From: Isoetes taiwanensis
Lineage: Eukaryota; Streptophyta; Lycopodiopsida; Isoetales; Isoetaceae
Direction of reading: 5' to 3'
Length of the DNA: 64,000 bases
Assembly: GCA_021234155.1 (NCBI GenBank)
Contig: JAJEKV010000026.1
Span: 4,523,713-4,587,712 of the forward strand
Of the stretch, positions 42,919-55,836 are shown piece by piece. The notes under the pieces are model-generated. The model ran no database searches and was not told the DNA's origin. It saw only the letters and a program-made list of their open reading frames with translations. Positions within the stretch are counted from its first letter, which is position 1. Each line of letters starts with the position of its first letter. Both the position numbers and the translations under genes were made by a program.

Positions 42919-45900
42919 CTAGTAAACGTGTGCCCGGCGTTGCCGGGCTAATGTTCTCTCATATATTTTTACTCAGCCTTTAATGTCCATATCTGCAACT
43001 TCGACAATAATGCATATTGATATTTGTAAGAATGAATATTATTTATTTTTGTAATTATCTTGTTATTGAACTTGTCTAATTCAGTATCACAAATGTATTA
43101 ACTTTGCGTTCATGGATTTTAGTAAAAAAAAATAATGCTTTGTAATGAATGTGGGGAAAGTCGAAAATTTAGAAAGACAGATCCAAAACTTATGCTCAAG
43201 ATATCACCCTAATAAACGTGTGCTCAGTGTTATCGCACATAAGTAATAGCATAAATTTGTATGGGCCTTCAAAAATGGACCTGCTAAAGATTCTATCCAA
43301 CATGATTATGGAATTCACCACCAAAAACTTGCACTTGTGAGTCTTGTATCATAAGTTGCCAATATTTTGTATTCGAGAGCTTCGTGCATAAAATATAAAG
43401 TGATATTTGTCAATTGTCGGGCTAATGTCCGGGATTGTGTTATACCTTGGCCATTAACATCTATATGTGCAACTTCTGACAACAAACAATTGGAGGTTAG
43501 TTAAAGCATACTTATATAACAATTGACAGTGTGATAAACACATACTTATAAAACCCTAAACTCGTAACTCCCAAACCGTAAATCCTAAATCGCTATAAGA
43601 CAATGGTATATCCAACAAATGGATGTCTTGCATGGGGGCATAGCATGTGTGTGTATATCTATAAAATGCCCTTGCTAAAATTGATATATTTAGTATTAAT
43701 GCCATTAACACCATTGCTTGCTCGGGGGATTCACAGTTTTAAATGGATTGACTTTTATTTAAACAATTGACGAGATTCATGGAGATTATGATTGATCAAA
43801 ATCGATGCAACCGATAAAATTCCAGTTTGGCAATTTCAATCAACCCATTGCTTGCCTTTATTTTTATTCCTTCAATATAGATCTTTCATTCTTTTAGTGT
43901 GCTGCCATATCTAAGTCTAAGTATTAGATAATTTTCTGGCCGTCGAATTTCGGCCGGAAAATTTTCTCTGTAGAGCTCCCAGCCTCAACGGCGCAGTCGG
44001 GCGTAATAAACAATTGCTTCAAATTACGTACCGAAAATTCTTCGGGGAGAAATTTTTGTTAGCGACTATGGCGCAGGGGCGGCTACGACGGAGGCAGACC
44101 TTGCAGCAGCAGCTTGTCAGCAACCCACAGCTAAAACAGAGATGGAACATGCCAGATTTGAATCAAAGCTCTATTTTTTGTTTCATGCCTAAGTCTAAAC
44201 TCCCAAATCTCTATCATGTTTGGCTGCCACGCTGTGATATAAGCCAAATTTGAGCTCTAATTTCGTGTTTATGCCCGACTTAGTGTAAATTACTACAATC
44301 CATGTCAAATTTGGGTTAAGACCCTGTGACCCATGTCAAATTTACTTGCTAGATTTATATATACGTTCTGCGAATCAAAATTTTGTCGTAAGATACAACC
44401 AAAATGAATCTCATTATAGATAGCTGGGTGATGGAAGAGTGCCCTGGGTTTTCGAGTTCATTCTAGTCAGAATAGTGATCCAACCCCACATGGCGGCGCC
44501 ACTATAGAGAGCAGGGGGCATATTGCGCGTGATAAAATGTACAAAATTTTACAATAATTTGAAGCAAGTGTTTATTACGTACTACTTGCAAGACTCAAGA
44601 CTTAAACGAAGGATTAAATTGCTTGCTTTTGTTTTTATCTCTTCAGTATAGAGCTTTCATTGTTTTTGTGTGCTGCCATATCTAATTACTACTTGCAAGA
44701 CTTAAATTGCAGATCCTTCATACTGCCAATGTTCCTCATACAATCTGCACAAAACAACTCCTAATGTGTTTCACTTTAATTTGTGTCAACTTAGTTTGAA
44801 GGTAGCTAATTGTATTCCTATACACACAAAGACTTGAAATAAGACGCAGACATCAGTGTTTTTTCTATTTTTACAGACCAACTCGTAGCTGAGGTGGAGA
44901 CCATCCAATAATGATGACTTTGCTAAGCAATCTGCACTGTTCTTTCTGGTCCAAGTACGTTTACGTTAAATGCAAACAAAACTATAGATAGTAGATGAAC
45001 ACAATAAGCTCTATAGTAACTAATGCATCCACATGTAAGTAAATTTCATACACAACCAATTTATGTGCTTCAAGATAGAAATCCACATTATATTTTAAAA
45101 AATTCAGTCAAAATGTAGTATAAATTTGGGATTATAATTTAGTCAACGTAAGAAGCATAATATTCACCTTCAACTGCCAAGCATACAGCAGACCTTCTAT
45201 ATTATCACAAAGGAATAAATTAATGTAGCTTTTCAGCAATAACGATAAGTTAGCAATAAAGATAAGCTTGACTCTTACTGCTCCTTTCTGGAGCGTTGAA
45301 ATGTTGAATTGATACATCAAAGACAAATTACAAAAGATTACCTTCAACTTCCATATTTGTTGTTCTTGTTGTAATTGATAATAGACTGAGTGAATGTTTA
45401 TGGACTCATCTGCAAAAATGTCAAGCAAATGCAGAGAAGCAGCAATGTATTGAAAAAAAAACTCTGTTATAACTATGACTATAAGCCCCCAATCAGAAGC
45501 CTTCATATTTTGAACATTGGGATGGTTGGAAAAGAAGAAACACTGAGTGTTCCTTGGAGGTAGAGCCACTGCAATCAAACTTAAAAAAGTTAAAATCCAG
45601 CATTTTCTGGACAATCCATGCAAGAAAATAATTAGAGAAATTGCTACCTAACCAGCAAAATCAAAAGCAAACCTACTCTTTACTACAATCTGCAAAAAAT
45701 GGACAAAATCTGAGCAAAAACCCCCTTCTTCTGCAATTGTAAACCCACACCAAAAAAACTAAAGCGAAATTGACTACACTATAGAAACTGTTGCCTACAA
45801 ACAGTAAGATGGATCTGGTAATAATAGATAGAGATATAAAGAGGACCAATTGTAGTCTGCATCTACTTACTTAAAATTTTCTTTTATAAACTTATTGGTA

Positions 45901-47714
45901 TAGTCCCTTTGCTGCCATGCAGAATGTAAAGTTCCTACCTACACCAAGAGCAACAGCAAATGCCTATTTTACCTGCAAGAGTAGCCAAAAGGAATTAGAA
46001 GTTGCTCTGCGTGAGGAACAAAGAATTTGACTATGTAAAGAATTTGACTAAGCCAATATACTGACAAATATCTTAAATCAAATCCATCTTTAGAATCCCT
46101 GCATCCAATGTTTTGAAGCACGATTTGCAAGAAAGAACGTGAGCAAACACCCATAACGGAAAAGGCTATACATTGCATGCATGCGAACAATCAAAAGGCG
46201 TACACTGGTCCAGCAACATGAGAAATTGAGGGATTCAAACCCCATCTTTCACAATTTGGCTACATTAAAATTATTGGCTATACATTGCTAAAAATCAGAA
46301 GGCATATACTGGTCCAAAAACATGACAATTGAGAGATTTGAACCACGTCTTCCACATTCAGCTTCACTGAAATTGTTGGCATTGGCAAAAGCCATGAACT
46401 CAAAATGAGCAGGATAAAAATTTGACGTCTCTAAACTTTGTTCAGCTAAACTTAGTTTGTCTCGTGCAGCTTCCTCCAACAGCTTATAAAGGACTTACAA
46501 TACAGCAGCAGCATGTAATCCTCAAGTATTTCTGTAAAACCAGAAGGTAGGAACCGACTTTATTATATGGCATGCCTCAGAAGTGTGCCAAAGAAATCAA
46601 CCAAGCCTCTGCTTCAATAGCTCAAAGGACCTGGTTATGGAAGCAAATAATAACTTAAAGTACAATGGCATTGGATTAAACATCTTATAAAGCGTTTGAA
46701 CAGAGCATACTGAACAGAGCATTCCTGCAAATGCCATAGTAGCCTGATGAAAGAAACCTCTCTATGAGAAGCTACTCAACAGAATGTGGCAAGAGCAAGA
46801 TAAAAGACAAAAGAATGCCAAGTTATTTTTTGCACTTGATTTCTTTCAAAAGTGCTAATTTAATGATGTCTGGCCAAGCTTAACATAAAGAAAGGTAAAT
46901 TATCAAGCAGGATCCAAAAAGCAAGCAAGCAAGGAGATGATACTCTACCTGAGATTAAAACTGCAACAAAACCAACTGACATGCTGGAAGCAAACACGAA
47001 TCCTTAAATCTTCAAATTTAGTGTTGCTACATGATGCTGATGCTGCTGATAACACATGCAACCCTGGATTAAATATCTACAAAAGGCATTAGAGAAGGGG
47101 ATGAAACGAAATGCGCAAACTACTTTCAAAATCCGTTTCCACCTCCACTATGGCTGCTGTCTTTGCTCCACCAGATATCTGCCATCACCCCGTCAACATT
47201 TCAAAGGCTGATCAGAAACCACTGGACGGTGCGGTCTGGAGGATCCCCACGTTATCTATTTTCGTAAACCGGCAATCCTCTCACAGAAATAATGAGCAGT
47301 AAACATAGTCGGTGGAGGGGAAAACCCTTTGCTTCACCGCAAGTGCTTAAGAAGTCAGACGATTTTTTTAAACCCTAAGCCACCATGATTTTCCTTCCAT
47401 GAGCAAGGTAGGAGCTGTAAACGGCAACCTCTTGAAGATCGAAAGAAATCAGTGGATTTTGCGAAACCGGTGGCCGTGCAAAATTCAAGCTTTGATGTGC
47501 TCTGCTTTGGCGAACTCTGCTTGCCATGCTGCCCACGAGCACCGCCCACACCAAAGAGAGAGAAAATTGCTGCCGGAAAAATGAAAAGAAACAACAAAAA
47601 TATCTCTAAAGAAGAAGATTGGCCGGAAAACGCGTTTTTGGCTTCCAAAAGTCACACCCGGAAAGGGCACACCGGCATGAAAGAGAATGGGCAAAAATTT
47701 TTTAAGTAAGTAGA
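42919..47714 (-). mobile_element. Helitron copy H1, joined head-to-tail to H2
   Basis: On the minus strand it starts at 47714 (TCTACTTACTTAAAAAATT) and ends at 42919 with the hairpin (42932-42948), ACACGTTTA and CTAG; the next base is the T of the TC start of H2. Length about 4.8 kb. No Rep/helicase. Inside are at least two degraded 3'-type modules, near 43205-43260 and 43400-43480. Short minus-strand frames (45132-45623, 45969-46190, 46288-46479) have no domain I recognise and may be captured gene pieces. Confidence 0.6.
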
Positions 47715-50424
47715 CTAGTAAATGTGTGCCCGGCGTTGCCGGGCTAATGTCCTAGCATATATTTTTACTCGGCCCTTAACGTCCATATTATGTGCAACAT
47801 CTTGATATTTGCAAGAAATTAGCTTCTATAATTATTTTTATTATTGAAATTGTCTAATGACTGTATTATCAATGTATTAACTTTACGTTTATGAATTTCA
47901 GTAGAGAAAACCATGTTTTATAAAAAAATGTGGAGGGCAATTAATTTACCTCTAAAGACGAAAAATTAGAAAGAAATATCCAAAACTTATGCTCAAAATG
48001 TCATCCTTAGAAGTAGTTAAGTACATCAACAAAAAATAGGTACAGAAATGCAAAACACGAAATTTTGTCTTGGTTCATTGGCATAGTTTAGTTCATAATG
48101 GAACTCTAAATTTGCATCTCCACATGGTGCAATCGTGATATCTTCACTTCACCTACAGATAACATCTTAGCCGAGGTAAAAGTGAAATGCACATGTGAGT
48201 CATTGATTCCAACTGCCCACGATGTCTCACGACTATCAAGCACGTGAGCCAACTCACCCGAAGGCAGGCTCGTAGAATGGAAACGTGTGCTCGGCATTGC
48301 CACTCTAATGCAGGCGCTTCTGTATTTAGTTGCCTTTAGCGTAAATGTGTGCTGTCTTCAAAGGATCTAGGATATGCACAAAAGCATGCGACTGTTAAAA
48401 TATAAACCCGAATCTATATTTACTCACCATATAAACCTCACCAATTTTTGTTTCGGTTCGTCTCTTGAATTTCAATGAGATAGGCCGCACAACATATTCC
48501 CTCATGCAATGCCCATAAAATGTTAAGATTTTACATTCAATTTAATGAATTTTGTTAAGATCTTGTTCAATTTAATGACCTTGTGCCCTGGGGCAATAGA
48601 TGTTAAACACAATGTTTTTAGACATACTCACAATATTTTAAAGTAATATAATGTTGTAATAAAATGTTGAAGACCACAATAAATTATTTGTGGTTGTTTG
48701 CCATAGGTGTGCTTGCCAATGGTGGACGTCAATGAGCTTATGTGTTTTCCTTTTGGCTATAGTTACCACTAGTAAACGTGTGCGGCGTTCTTGAATAAAT
48801 ATCTGGCATGTGTTTTTTGCTTTCGGCTTTTAACATCCATATGTGCAACTTTAACAACGACACATGTTCCTATTGGCAAGAATGGGCATTATTTGCATTT
48901 CTAAATATTTATGTTATTGAAATTGTCCAATGACAGCATCATCAATGCATTAACTTTGAGTTTATAGATTTCAGTACAGAAAAAAAAATGCTCAAAACAT
49001 AAAACAAAACTTATGTTCAAAATTTAAAAACACAGATCCAAAACATGCTCAAAATGTCACCCTTAGAAGTAGTTAAGTCCATCAATAAAAAATAAGTACA
49101 GATGTGCAAAACACAAAAATTTGTCCTATTTCATTGACGTACTTTAGTTCATGATGGAACTCTAAATATATACATCTCCACATGGTGCACATCATCAACC
49201 TAATGTTGTACTTTTTTGGATACTCCCATATTTTCTTCTCTTCTCCTACAGACAACATATTGGGAGGGTAAAACTGATAAATGCACGTGTGAGTCATTGA
49301 TTCGAATTGCCTACGATGTCTCATGACTATCAAGCACGTGAGATAACTTATCTCGCAAGTAGGCTCATATACTGGAATCAAATATCGCCTCCGGCCGAAA
49401 CGATTTATAGACCCTAAAATGAGCTCCATTATATATTCCAACACATTTGAGCTTTTTTGCTACTAAAACGCCAATTTGCTAATGCACAGTGTCGTTTGTT
49501 ATCTCATAAAAGAGACAAATAATTGAAGATTATAAAACCATTCTTAAAAGCTATAATTGAATATTATAAAACCACCCTTTAAAATTTGTAAGCAATCTTG
49601 AATAAATAGTGTCAAGATCGCTTGATGTATAGGCAATGCACAAAAATCAACCTTCAAAAGTGGAAGCAATCTCAGTCCAAATTTCCTTAAAAGATCCAGT
49701 CTATTAATCCTAGAACTAAGTTCCGTTCTTTAGCATACTACTAATCATAGCCATATGCTATTTGAAGAACAATTCCACAAATGAAAACCAGACTACACAA
49801 CATATTATGATGGCCTTGATTTTCACCTCAATATTCCTCCTCTCAAGACTTAATACTCTAGAGATATTACCATAAGAACACTTAAGATCCTTCAAACATA
49901 TTACGTGAAAACTATCTGTCTGTCTGTTGGTTGCTTCACACATAGGACCTAGGACCTGAATCCCAAATTATAAAATAAGAGACCAATAAACTTGTGGTAG
50001 ATGTCTTTACTGACAAAGAGCTTCCAACAAAGCATTAATGACTAAAAAATGACACAACAAATATAAGGTTGATTGTTGCATATACCCCAAGCACATAAGA
50101 AGTTAAATTCTCGTTATCATCCTCACAAAACTTCTAGATCGAACCTAAAAATATCCTAGTAATTCCCCAAATAATCGGACTTCTCCAACTTTCCAACTGA
50201 CTTCCTGGGTAGATAAAGATGCAAATCAAATATTCATGTGATTTTCCTTCAGCTATTAAAAAACCGGTTATTTGCTTGATATGGCTGACGGTGTAGTTAT
50301 GCCCGGCAACGTCGGACACCCAACAATCAGAAGTTTCCCCGGGACACATTTACGAGGGCGTTAAAGCCGAGCAAAAACACATACCAGAACATTAGCCCGG
50401 CAACGCCGGGCACCCGTTTACTAG
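47715..50424. mobile_element. Cluster of partial Helitron 3' modules
   Basis: Minus-strand 3' termini occur at 47715 (hairpin 47728-47744, intact), near 48285 (ACGTGTGCTCGGCATTGCC, degraded) and at 48775 (ACTAGTAAACGTGTGCGGCG, degraded). The 3'-proximal sequence is repeated as 48005-48305 and 49065-49390 (shared CTTAGAAGTAGTTAAGT, CATCTCCACATGGTGCA, TGTGAGTCATTGATTC, GACTATCAAGCACGTGAG). A plus-strand terminus closes the cluster at 50424 (hairpin 50395-50411), with a further imperfect hairpin copy at about 50301-50317. No gene recognised. Confidence 0.6.
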
Positions 50425-50581
50425 TCTACTTACTTAAAAAGTTTTTGCCCTTTCTCTCTCACGCCGGTTTCCTCTTTCCGGCCGCCGGATGTTACGCTTT
50501 TTCCGGCCAAACTTCTTCTTCCTAACATATTTTGTTTCTCTTTATTTTTCCGGCAGCAACTTTATCTCTCTTGGTTGTGGG
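50425..50581 (+). mobile_element. 5' part of Helitron copy H3, interrupted by the gypsy element
   Basis: Starts TCTACTTACTTAAAAAGTTT directly after the CTAG at 50421-50424. It shares about 150 bp with the 5' ends of H1 and H2 (GCCGGTTTCC, TTTCCGGCC, CGGCAGCAACTTTATCTCTC). At 50581 it stops at the LTR; the matching continuation (CGGTGC) appears at 61648. Confidence 0.65.
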
Positions 50582-51153
50582 TGTTAGTCCTGTGCCTCCT
50601 GGTACAGGACTATTCATCATCTGACGGACGGAGTCAAGCTCAAGGATCCTCGATCGACCGGGTCAGCCATCCAAGGCTCGTGAAGACCAAGCGGCGGAAC
50701 ACGCGGTCAAAGCTGTGGCGCCGTCAACAAGAGGCGCCGCTCGGACAAGTGGGACGACCCGTCACCATCGGTCGGCGTTATTCTAGGCGCTTAAAGAGGC
50801 ACCGCCAACATTCACCGCAAATCGGGCCTCCTTCGAGTCGACACCTAGATCGGTCAGTGTCTATATTGGGCCCAAGGCCATTGTACTATATATATGAGTA
50901 GAGCTAGCACATGAGTTTTTTAGATGAGTTTTGAGTCTTGTCTCCTTTTCGGTTTTCTCTCTATTGCGAGAGCTCATGTATGTTCATCATTGATATCAAG
51001 GAAGCTTATCATTTTCCTCTCATTTGTTACTTTTTTCTTCTTCTTCTTCTCTTCTTGCAAATCCGTGACATAGTCCCCGGACTCTCTGTTAGATCCACAG
51101 GTCCTCCACGGAGAGGCTGTCTTCGGGGGAGTTCCCGAACCGGACCCCAAACA
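50582..51153 (+). repeat. Left LTR
   Basis: Begins TGTTAGTCCTGTGCC and is homologous to 61065-61641. It includes a TATATATA box near 50887 in ACTATATATATGAGTAGAG, a CTT-rich run (51027-51055) and ends ...CCCCAAACA. No convincing tRNA primer-binding site was recognised just downstream. Confidence 0.85.
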
Positions 51154-52500
51154 CTTTCGCCGGGCCGGGTCGATTCCATCCTACTTTTCTTACGTATAAT
51201 AATGTCCGTAGTAATTTCACGCCAAGAAGAACTCCTTTCTCCCGCGGCCTCGCTTGGGCGCCATCGGCGTCGAACCTGTTGATGCGACATGTATGGATCG
51301 CTTATGACATAGGGGAGGCCATCTTGGTCTAGGGCTCGGTCGGCGCCACCCACCCCTCGTGTCTGTCTCGTCCCGGTTCCCGCCCCAAAGCGTGCACACA
51401 TTGCTCACAACCTCAGTCCCTCATCACTATCGGGAGCCTTATCGGGCTCAACCTTCTCAACCGTACTTTCATACCCACCCAACATGCCTACATCCATCAT
51501 TCTTGAGGGCCATCGCCTCTTCCTTCACAACCATCATCTCCCCGTGGGGCACGGGCTATCCACCGTCTCCTTTCGCCCTACCGGGAATATCCTTTCCCTC
51601 GTTTCCCCGCCCTTCCTTTTTTAACCCTTACAGATCTCAAAACCAATGCTCCGGCTTCTTACGGTTTCTCAACCCAGCGGTCACCCCTTCGCCGTGGTCC
51701 TTCGGGCACCATGCCACATCAACTCAACCTCAATATCCTCACTATCTTGTTCTGTCCAGCCAAGCACTTTCACATCTACCTTTCAGACTCTGAAACTGAC
51801 TTATCCCACCTTTGGCAACACGAAAGGCAAACCCTTAGACCAAAGTGCTCAGGCCCACATGGAAGAATTTGAGGCTCTAGCTGTCCTAAATGGTCATGCG
51901 CAACCTCAAACTCGAAATTCCACATCTTTTCCACCACCTGGCGTGGCTCTCCTCATCAATGGCTCATGTCCAACAAAAGCCATTGGAAACAAGACTGGTC
52001 AGAAATGAGAACTGCTTTTCTGTCTCATTATGGGACCACGGATGATGATCAACTTCATCTCAAGCAACTCAATGAACTTCAACAAGAGCCCACGCAGTCC
52101 GCCTTCCTTTTTTAAGGATCGACTTCACATTCTCGCTAAGTAAGCTCAAGGAGTACCCCACACAGCAGATTTTGGTCTGGTTTCTCCAAGGACTTCCTCG
52201 GCTATTCGACTCATGGCCCGAATACCGTCCCAAGACTTTGGAGCGGGCTATCGACCTTGTCAATCACTTTCGTCAATGTTTCCTCCGGCGGGCTCTTCAA
52301 AGAGCTCCCCGCTTCATTCCATCTGTCATGGTTCCACAAGCGGTGCATTCACCTCAACACGCTAATCCACAGTAGCGGTCAAATCGGTGCCATATTTGCA
52401 AATACCAAGGCCATTTGGCAAATGAGTGCAACTCCACCAATGGCCCGCCTCATTGCAAGCGATGCAACATGTGCAATCATGCCCACGGAAGAGTGCACTC
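51154..52500 (+). pseudogene. Gypsy leader and gag with zinc knuckle
   Basis: The gag capsid region is recognisable near 52003-52125 (MRTAFLSHYGTTDDDQLHLK then LNELQQEPTQSAF), in the pattern of retrotransposon gag. Near 52390-52431 is a CCHC zinc knuckle, CHICKYQGHLANEC, followed by further cysteines and histidines (HCKRCNMCNHAH). Frame changes separate these parts. The 5' part (51154-52000) is proline- and serine-rich in translation and not identifiable. Confidence 0.65.
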
Positions 52501-54540
52501 GCACTCATCCCACACCGTTCAAGAACAAAATGGTTTTATCAAGTGCAAAACCACACCTCAAAGAACAATCGCACTATCGGCCCACCGCCACTTCAGCGCA
52601 ACCCACTCAACTCTATCAGCAAGCAGGGAGCAACCACGGGGATCCAACCCACGCCCTCCTTTTGATCCTTCTAAAGCTCGGTGTTATCCTTTGTCAAGAA
52701 TGGGGTCATACCACCAATTACGGCGTGTCCTCAACTTCCACAAGTTCGTGTACACTTCGCACCAATCGAACCACATCGGTCCGCCTCCGCGGCTTACCAA
52801 CTCGGATTGCTAATGGCAAACAAGGCCCGAGACCAGTTCTTAAGAAGCCACCAAGAGCCCTCGGCAATCACGCTATCAACCAGCTCCGACAAATCAACCT
52901 CAATTTGGATCAACAAGCACAAGAGGAAATTTTTCGGGCACTTAATCCTCCGGTCCAGTAGTCAAATTGGGTTGGTTTAGTTTCCGCGCCGGACCAAGGC
53001 ATCCGTCCCTTGACCATTATTCAGAATGGCATGCGCAACCTGCCTTTGCGGTTGACACCATTCCTCATGAGGACGAAAAAAGGTTCACTTTGCACCTGAC
53101 TTGGAGAAGCTCATGCCACATGTCATGCCAAAAGTTAAGCAAAGCATTTTGAACCTCATGCAAGGCGCTAAAGGCGCACATTGGCAAATGTTCATGCCAC
53201 CACCGAGCTCAACAAAGACAAGATACACCCTCCACATCTCAACCTCCACGCTCTCGGCCCGTATCCCAATATTCTTTGCCGAGGTTGACTTACTCAAAGA
53301 AGTTTTGCTTCACTACCACGCCTCCGGCACCCGATTGGAACCAATGAGATCCTTTTTTCTCATGTGCCTCTAGAACTCCAAGAGGAGCTAGCCAAGATCA
53401 AAATTCCTTTAAGCTTGGCCACCATTTTTGAAACTCACATCACGCTCTCAAGGACCGGTTACCACTCCCAACCTGTTTTAGTTGGGGCTGTGGCTACCTC
53501 TACACCCACGGTCCATGCCACGGTGGGTAATCGAAGTCAACCATGTTCAAATAGATGGAGGTAGCGATCAATCTCATCACGGATAAACTCCGCCAAACAA
53601 ATGGGCATCACACAACTCTTTTGCGTGCCCCATATGACATCAAGTTGGCTAATGGCCATATCCGCAGCGACCTCAAAGGCGTCACACCTCTTCTTCACAT
53701 CAACATCGGTGATCTCCGCTTCCCCATGGAATTTGGAGTTTGGAAAGGCTGGCGAAGATCCGGTGACTATGAAATGTTGGTGTGCGGACCTTTTCTCCGC
53801 CGGCAAAGAGTATCCATTCTTGGGCCGCGGACCGGTTAGTCATCACCGATGGTCATCTCAATGCCACCATGGACTTGCAAGCAGGCGGGATCATTTTCTG
53901 TTGACAATCGCGGAACCCTCTCTCTCGAACCACAGATTCTGAAGAAGCTCAAAATATTTATCAAGTTCGGGGCTCCACCGCCGAAGTGCGCCTCGTCATC
54001 CCACCCCCCCATATCTTTGGATCCTTGGGAGAAATGACTCTTGATCGGGACCGGTACGTACTGCTTTGCTTGACCCTTACCGGCTCCTTGCAATCGAATC
54101 CAACGTATTGATCACTTTTCGGATCTTTTGCACCTCCCCGCAACTCCCCGTTGATGTACACTGTCATGAAGCAACCTCTGGCTGGATGGCCGAGCAACCC
54201 CTCTTTTCACCACGCAAAGCCACGCCGCGCCTCGGTTATGCTCCAACCTCCGCACACACATTGTCGGGATCTTCGCGGTAATACCCCATATTCAGACTCG
54301 AGGTCGAGATCGTGGGCGTGGGCAACAATCAACATCCGTCCGCATTCGTTTGCAAATCTTCCGGCTCCTTATCGTAAGCCGGGGCCGTCAAGCTGTTCAC
54401 AAAATTCAAACACATTTTTTAGCACGGAGTTCACAGATCTTGAGGGAATCAACAAAAGCTTGGGGAACTCACCATTCCTACCAAATCGATGCACAACCCG
54501 GTGTAGCAACGCGATGCCGGCTCAACCCTAATTCCCCGTG
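52500..54540 (+). pseudogene. Gypsy gag-pol spacer and probable protease region
   Basis: Scattered frames. The stretch around 53560-53745 (NLITDKLRQTNGHH, DLKGVTPLLHINIGDLRF) has a retrotransposon protease-like flavour but the DTG/DSG active site is not seen. Assigned by position between the zinc knuckle and the reverse transcriptase. Confidence 0.4.
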
Positions 54541-55100
54541 ATGCGTCAAAAGGAAATTGACAAACTCCTTGATGCGGGGTTTGATCTATGAGGTCAAACA
54601 TTACAATGGGTGAGCCCCATCGTCATTGCCCTTAAACACAATGGTAAGATCCGCGTACGTGTGGACTATCGGAAACTCAATCGGGCCGCGGGCGTGATCA
54701 TTTTCCACTTCCTTCCGCGGACCGGGTTGGGAAGAGGTGGGCTGGACATGAGATGTACTCCTTCATGGATGGTTTTTCGGCTACAATCGGATCTCAATCA
54801 AAGAATCTGATCAACTCAAGACTACTTTCACCACCCGGTGGGGGCGTTTGCCTACAAGGTGGTTCCTTTTTGGATTATCAAACTCTCCATCAACGTTTCA
54901 GCGCATCATGCTCTCGGTTTTTCATGATTTCATGAAGGAAAATCCCTTCTTGCAAATTTTTCAAGATGACTTCTCTGCCCTCTGATTCCATGGCTGACCA
55001 TTTGGATAAATTGGAACTTCGTCTTCGAGAAATGTGATGAGTCCCAATTAGTCTCAATCACGAGAAATGCACCTTTTCGTCACCTCTGGTGTTACGTTAG
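54541..55100 (+). pseudogene. Gypsy reverse transcriptase
   Basis: Recognisable segments: MRQKEIDKLLDAGF, then WVSPIVIALKHNGKIRVRVD followed by YRKLNRA; then FGLSNSPSTFQRIMLSVF and a catalytic box IFQDDFSAL near 54960. Order and motifs are those of Ty3/gypsy pol. Several stops and frame changes interrupt it. Confidence 0.85.
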
Positions 55101-55103
55101 GCC

Positions 55104-55694
55104 ATGTTGTCGAAAGGTATCACCACGCAGATCCCCGCCAAAATCGGTTGTGTGCTCAAGGCTCAAGCACCCGCCAATATCAAGGAGACACGCTCTTTCA
55201 CGGGTAAGGTCAATTATTACTCCACCTTCATACCTGGACTAGCGACCATTGCGGATCCCATTCATAAACTCACGGGTGGCGGGAATCCACGGGCTTGGAA
55301 TTCCCGGTGGGATCTTTGCGTTCCAACATTTGAAGCTTTTTTGCTTACTCGGGCACGGTTCTTGTTCCTCCTCAATGGGACAAGCCCTTTCCGCGTTCAT
55401 GTAGATGTCTGCCGCGTTTGCTATTGGGCTGTTCTTTCTCAAGAATATGATCGCCTGCGACAAACCAAATCGCTTCACGCTAGCCGAAAACTCAATTCTG
55501 CTTGGCGCAACTATTACGCCGCGGGCGTGAAGCTTTGGGTCTCATTTTACTGTGTCCAACGCTTCCGTCATTTACCTTTTGGCAGTCAAATCAAGTTCTT
55601 TGTGGACCACCAAGCACTCCTCTATTTGATCAACAAGTCCATACGGGCGCATTGCTCATTTGGGTCCTTCTTCTCCAAGAATTTGCTCCTTTGA
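55104..55694 (+). pseudogene. Gypsy RNase H region
   Basis: An open stretch with TGKVNYYSTFIPGLATIADP (the connection typical of gypsy pol) followed by a decayed RNase H (VLSQEYDRLR, YYAAGVKLWV, IKFFVDHQALLYLINKS). Confidence 0.75.
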
Positions 55695-55836
55695 AATGGT
55701 TCATAAGGCCGGCAAATCTCATGTAGATCCCGGATTATCTTTCACGCATCCACCGCGGATGATCCCTCAAGCGGAGTCTCGGGCGCCTTTCACGATGCTC
55801 GACTCTTTTTAGTAGCGGCAACACCACATTGGTTCC

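Noticed and set aside
45132-46479. Three medium minus-strand frames inside Helitron H1 as a captured gene
   Set aside because: No domain, no consistent splice phase and low-complexity hydrophobic composition; kept only as a remark in the H1 entry.
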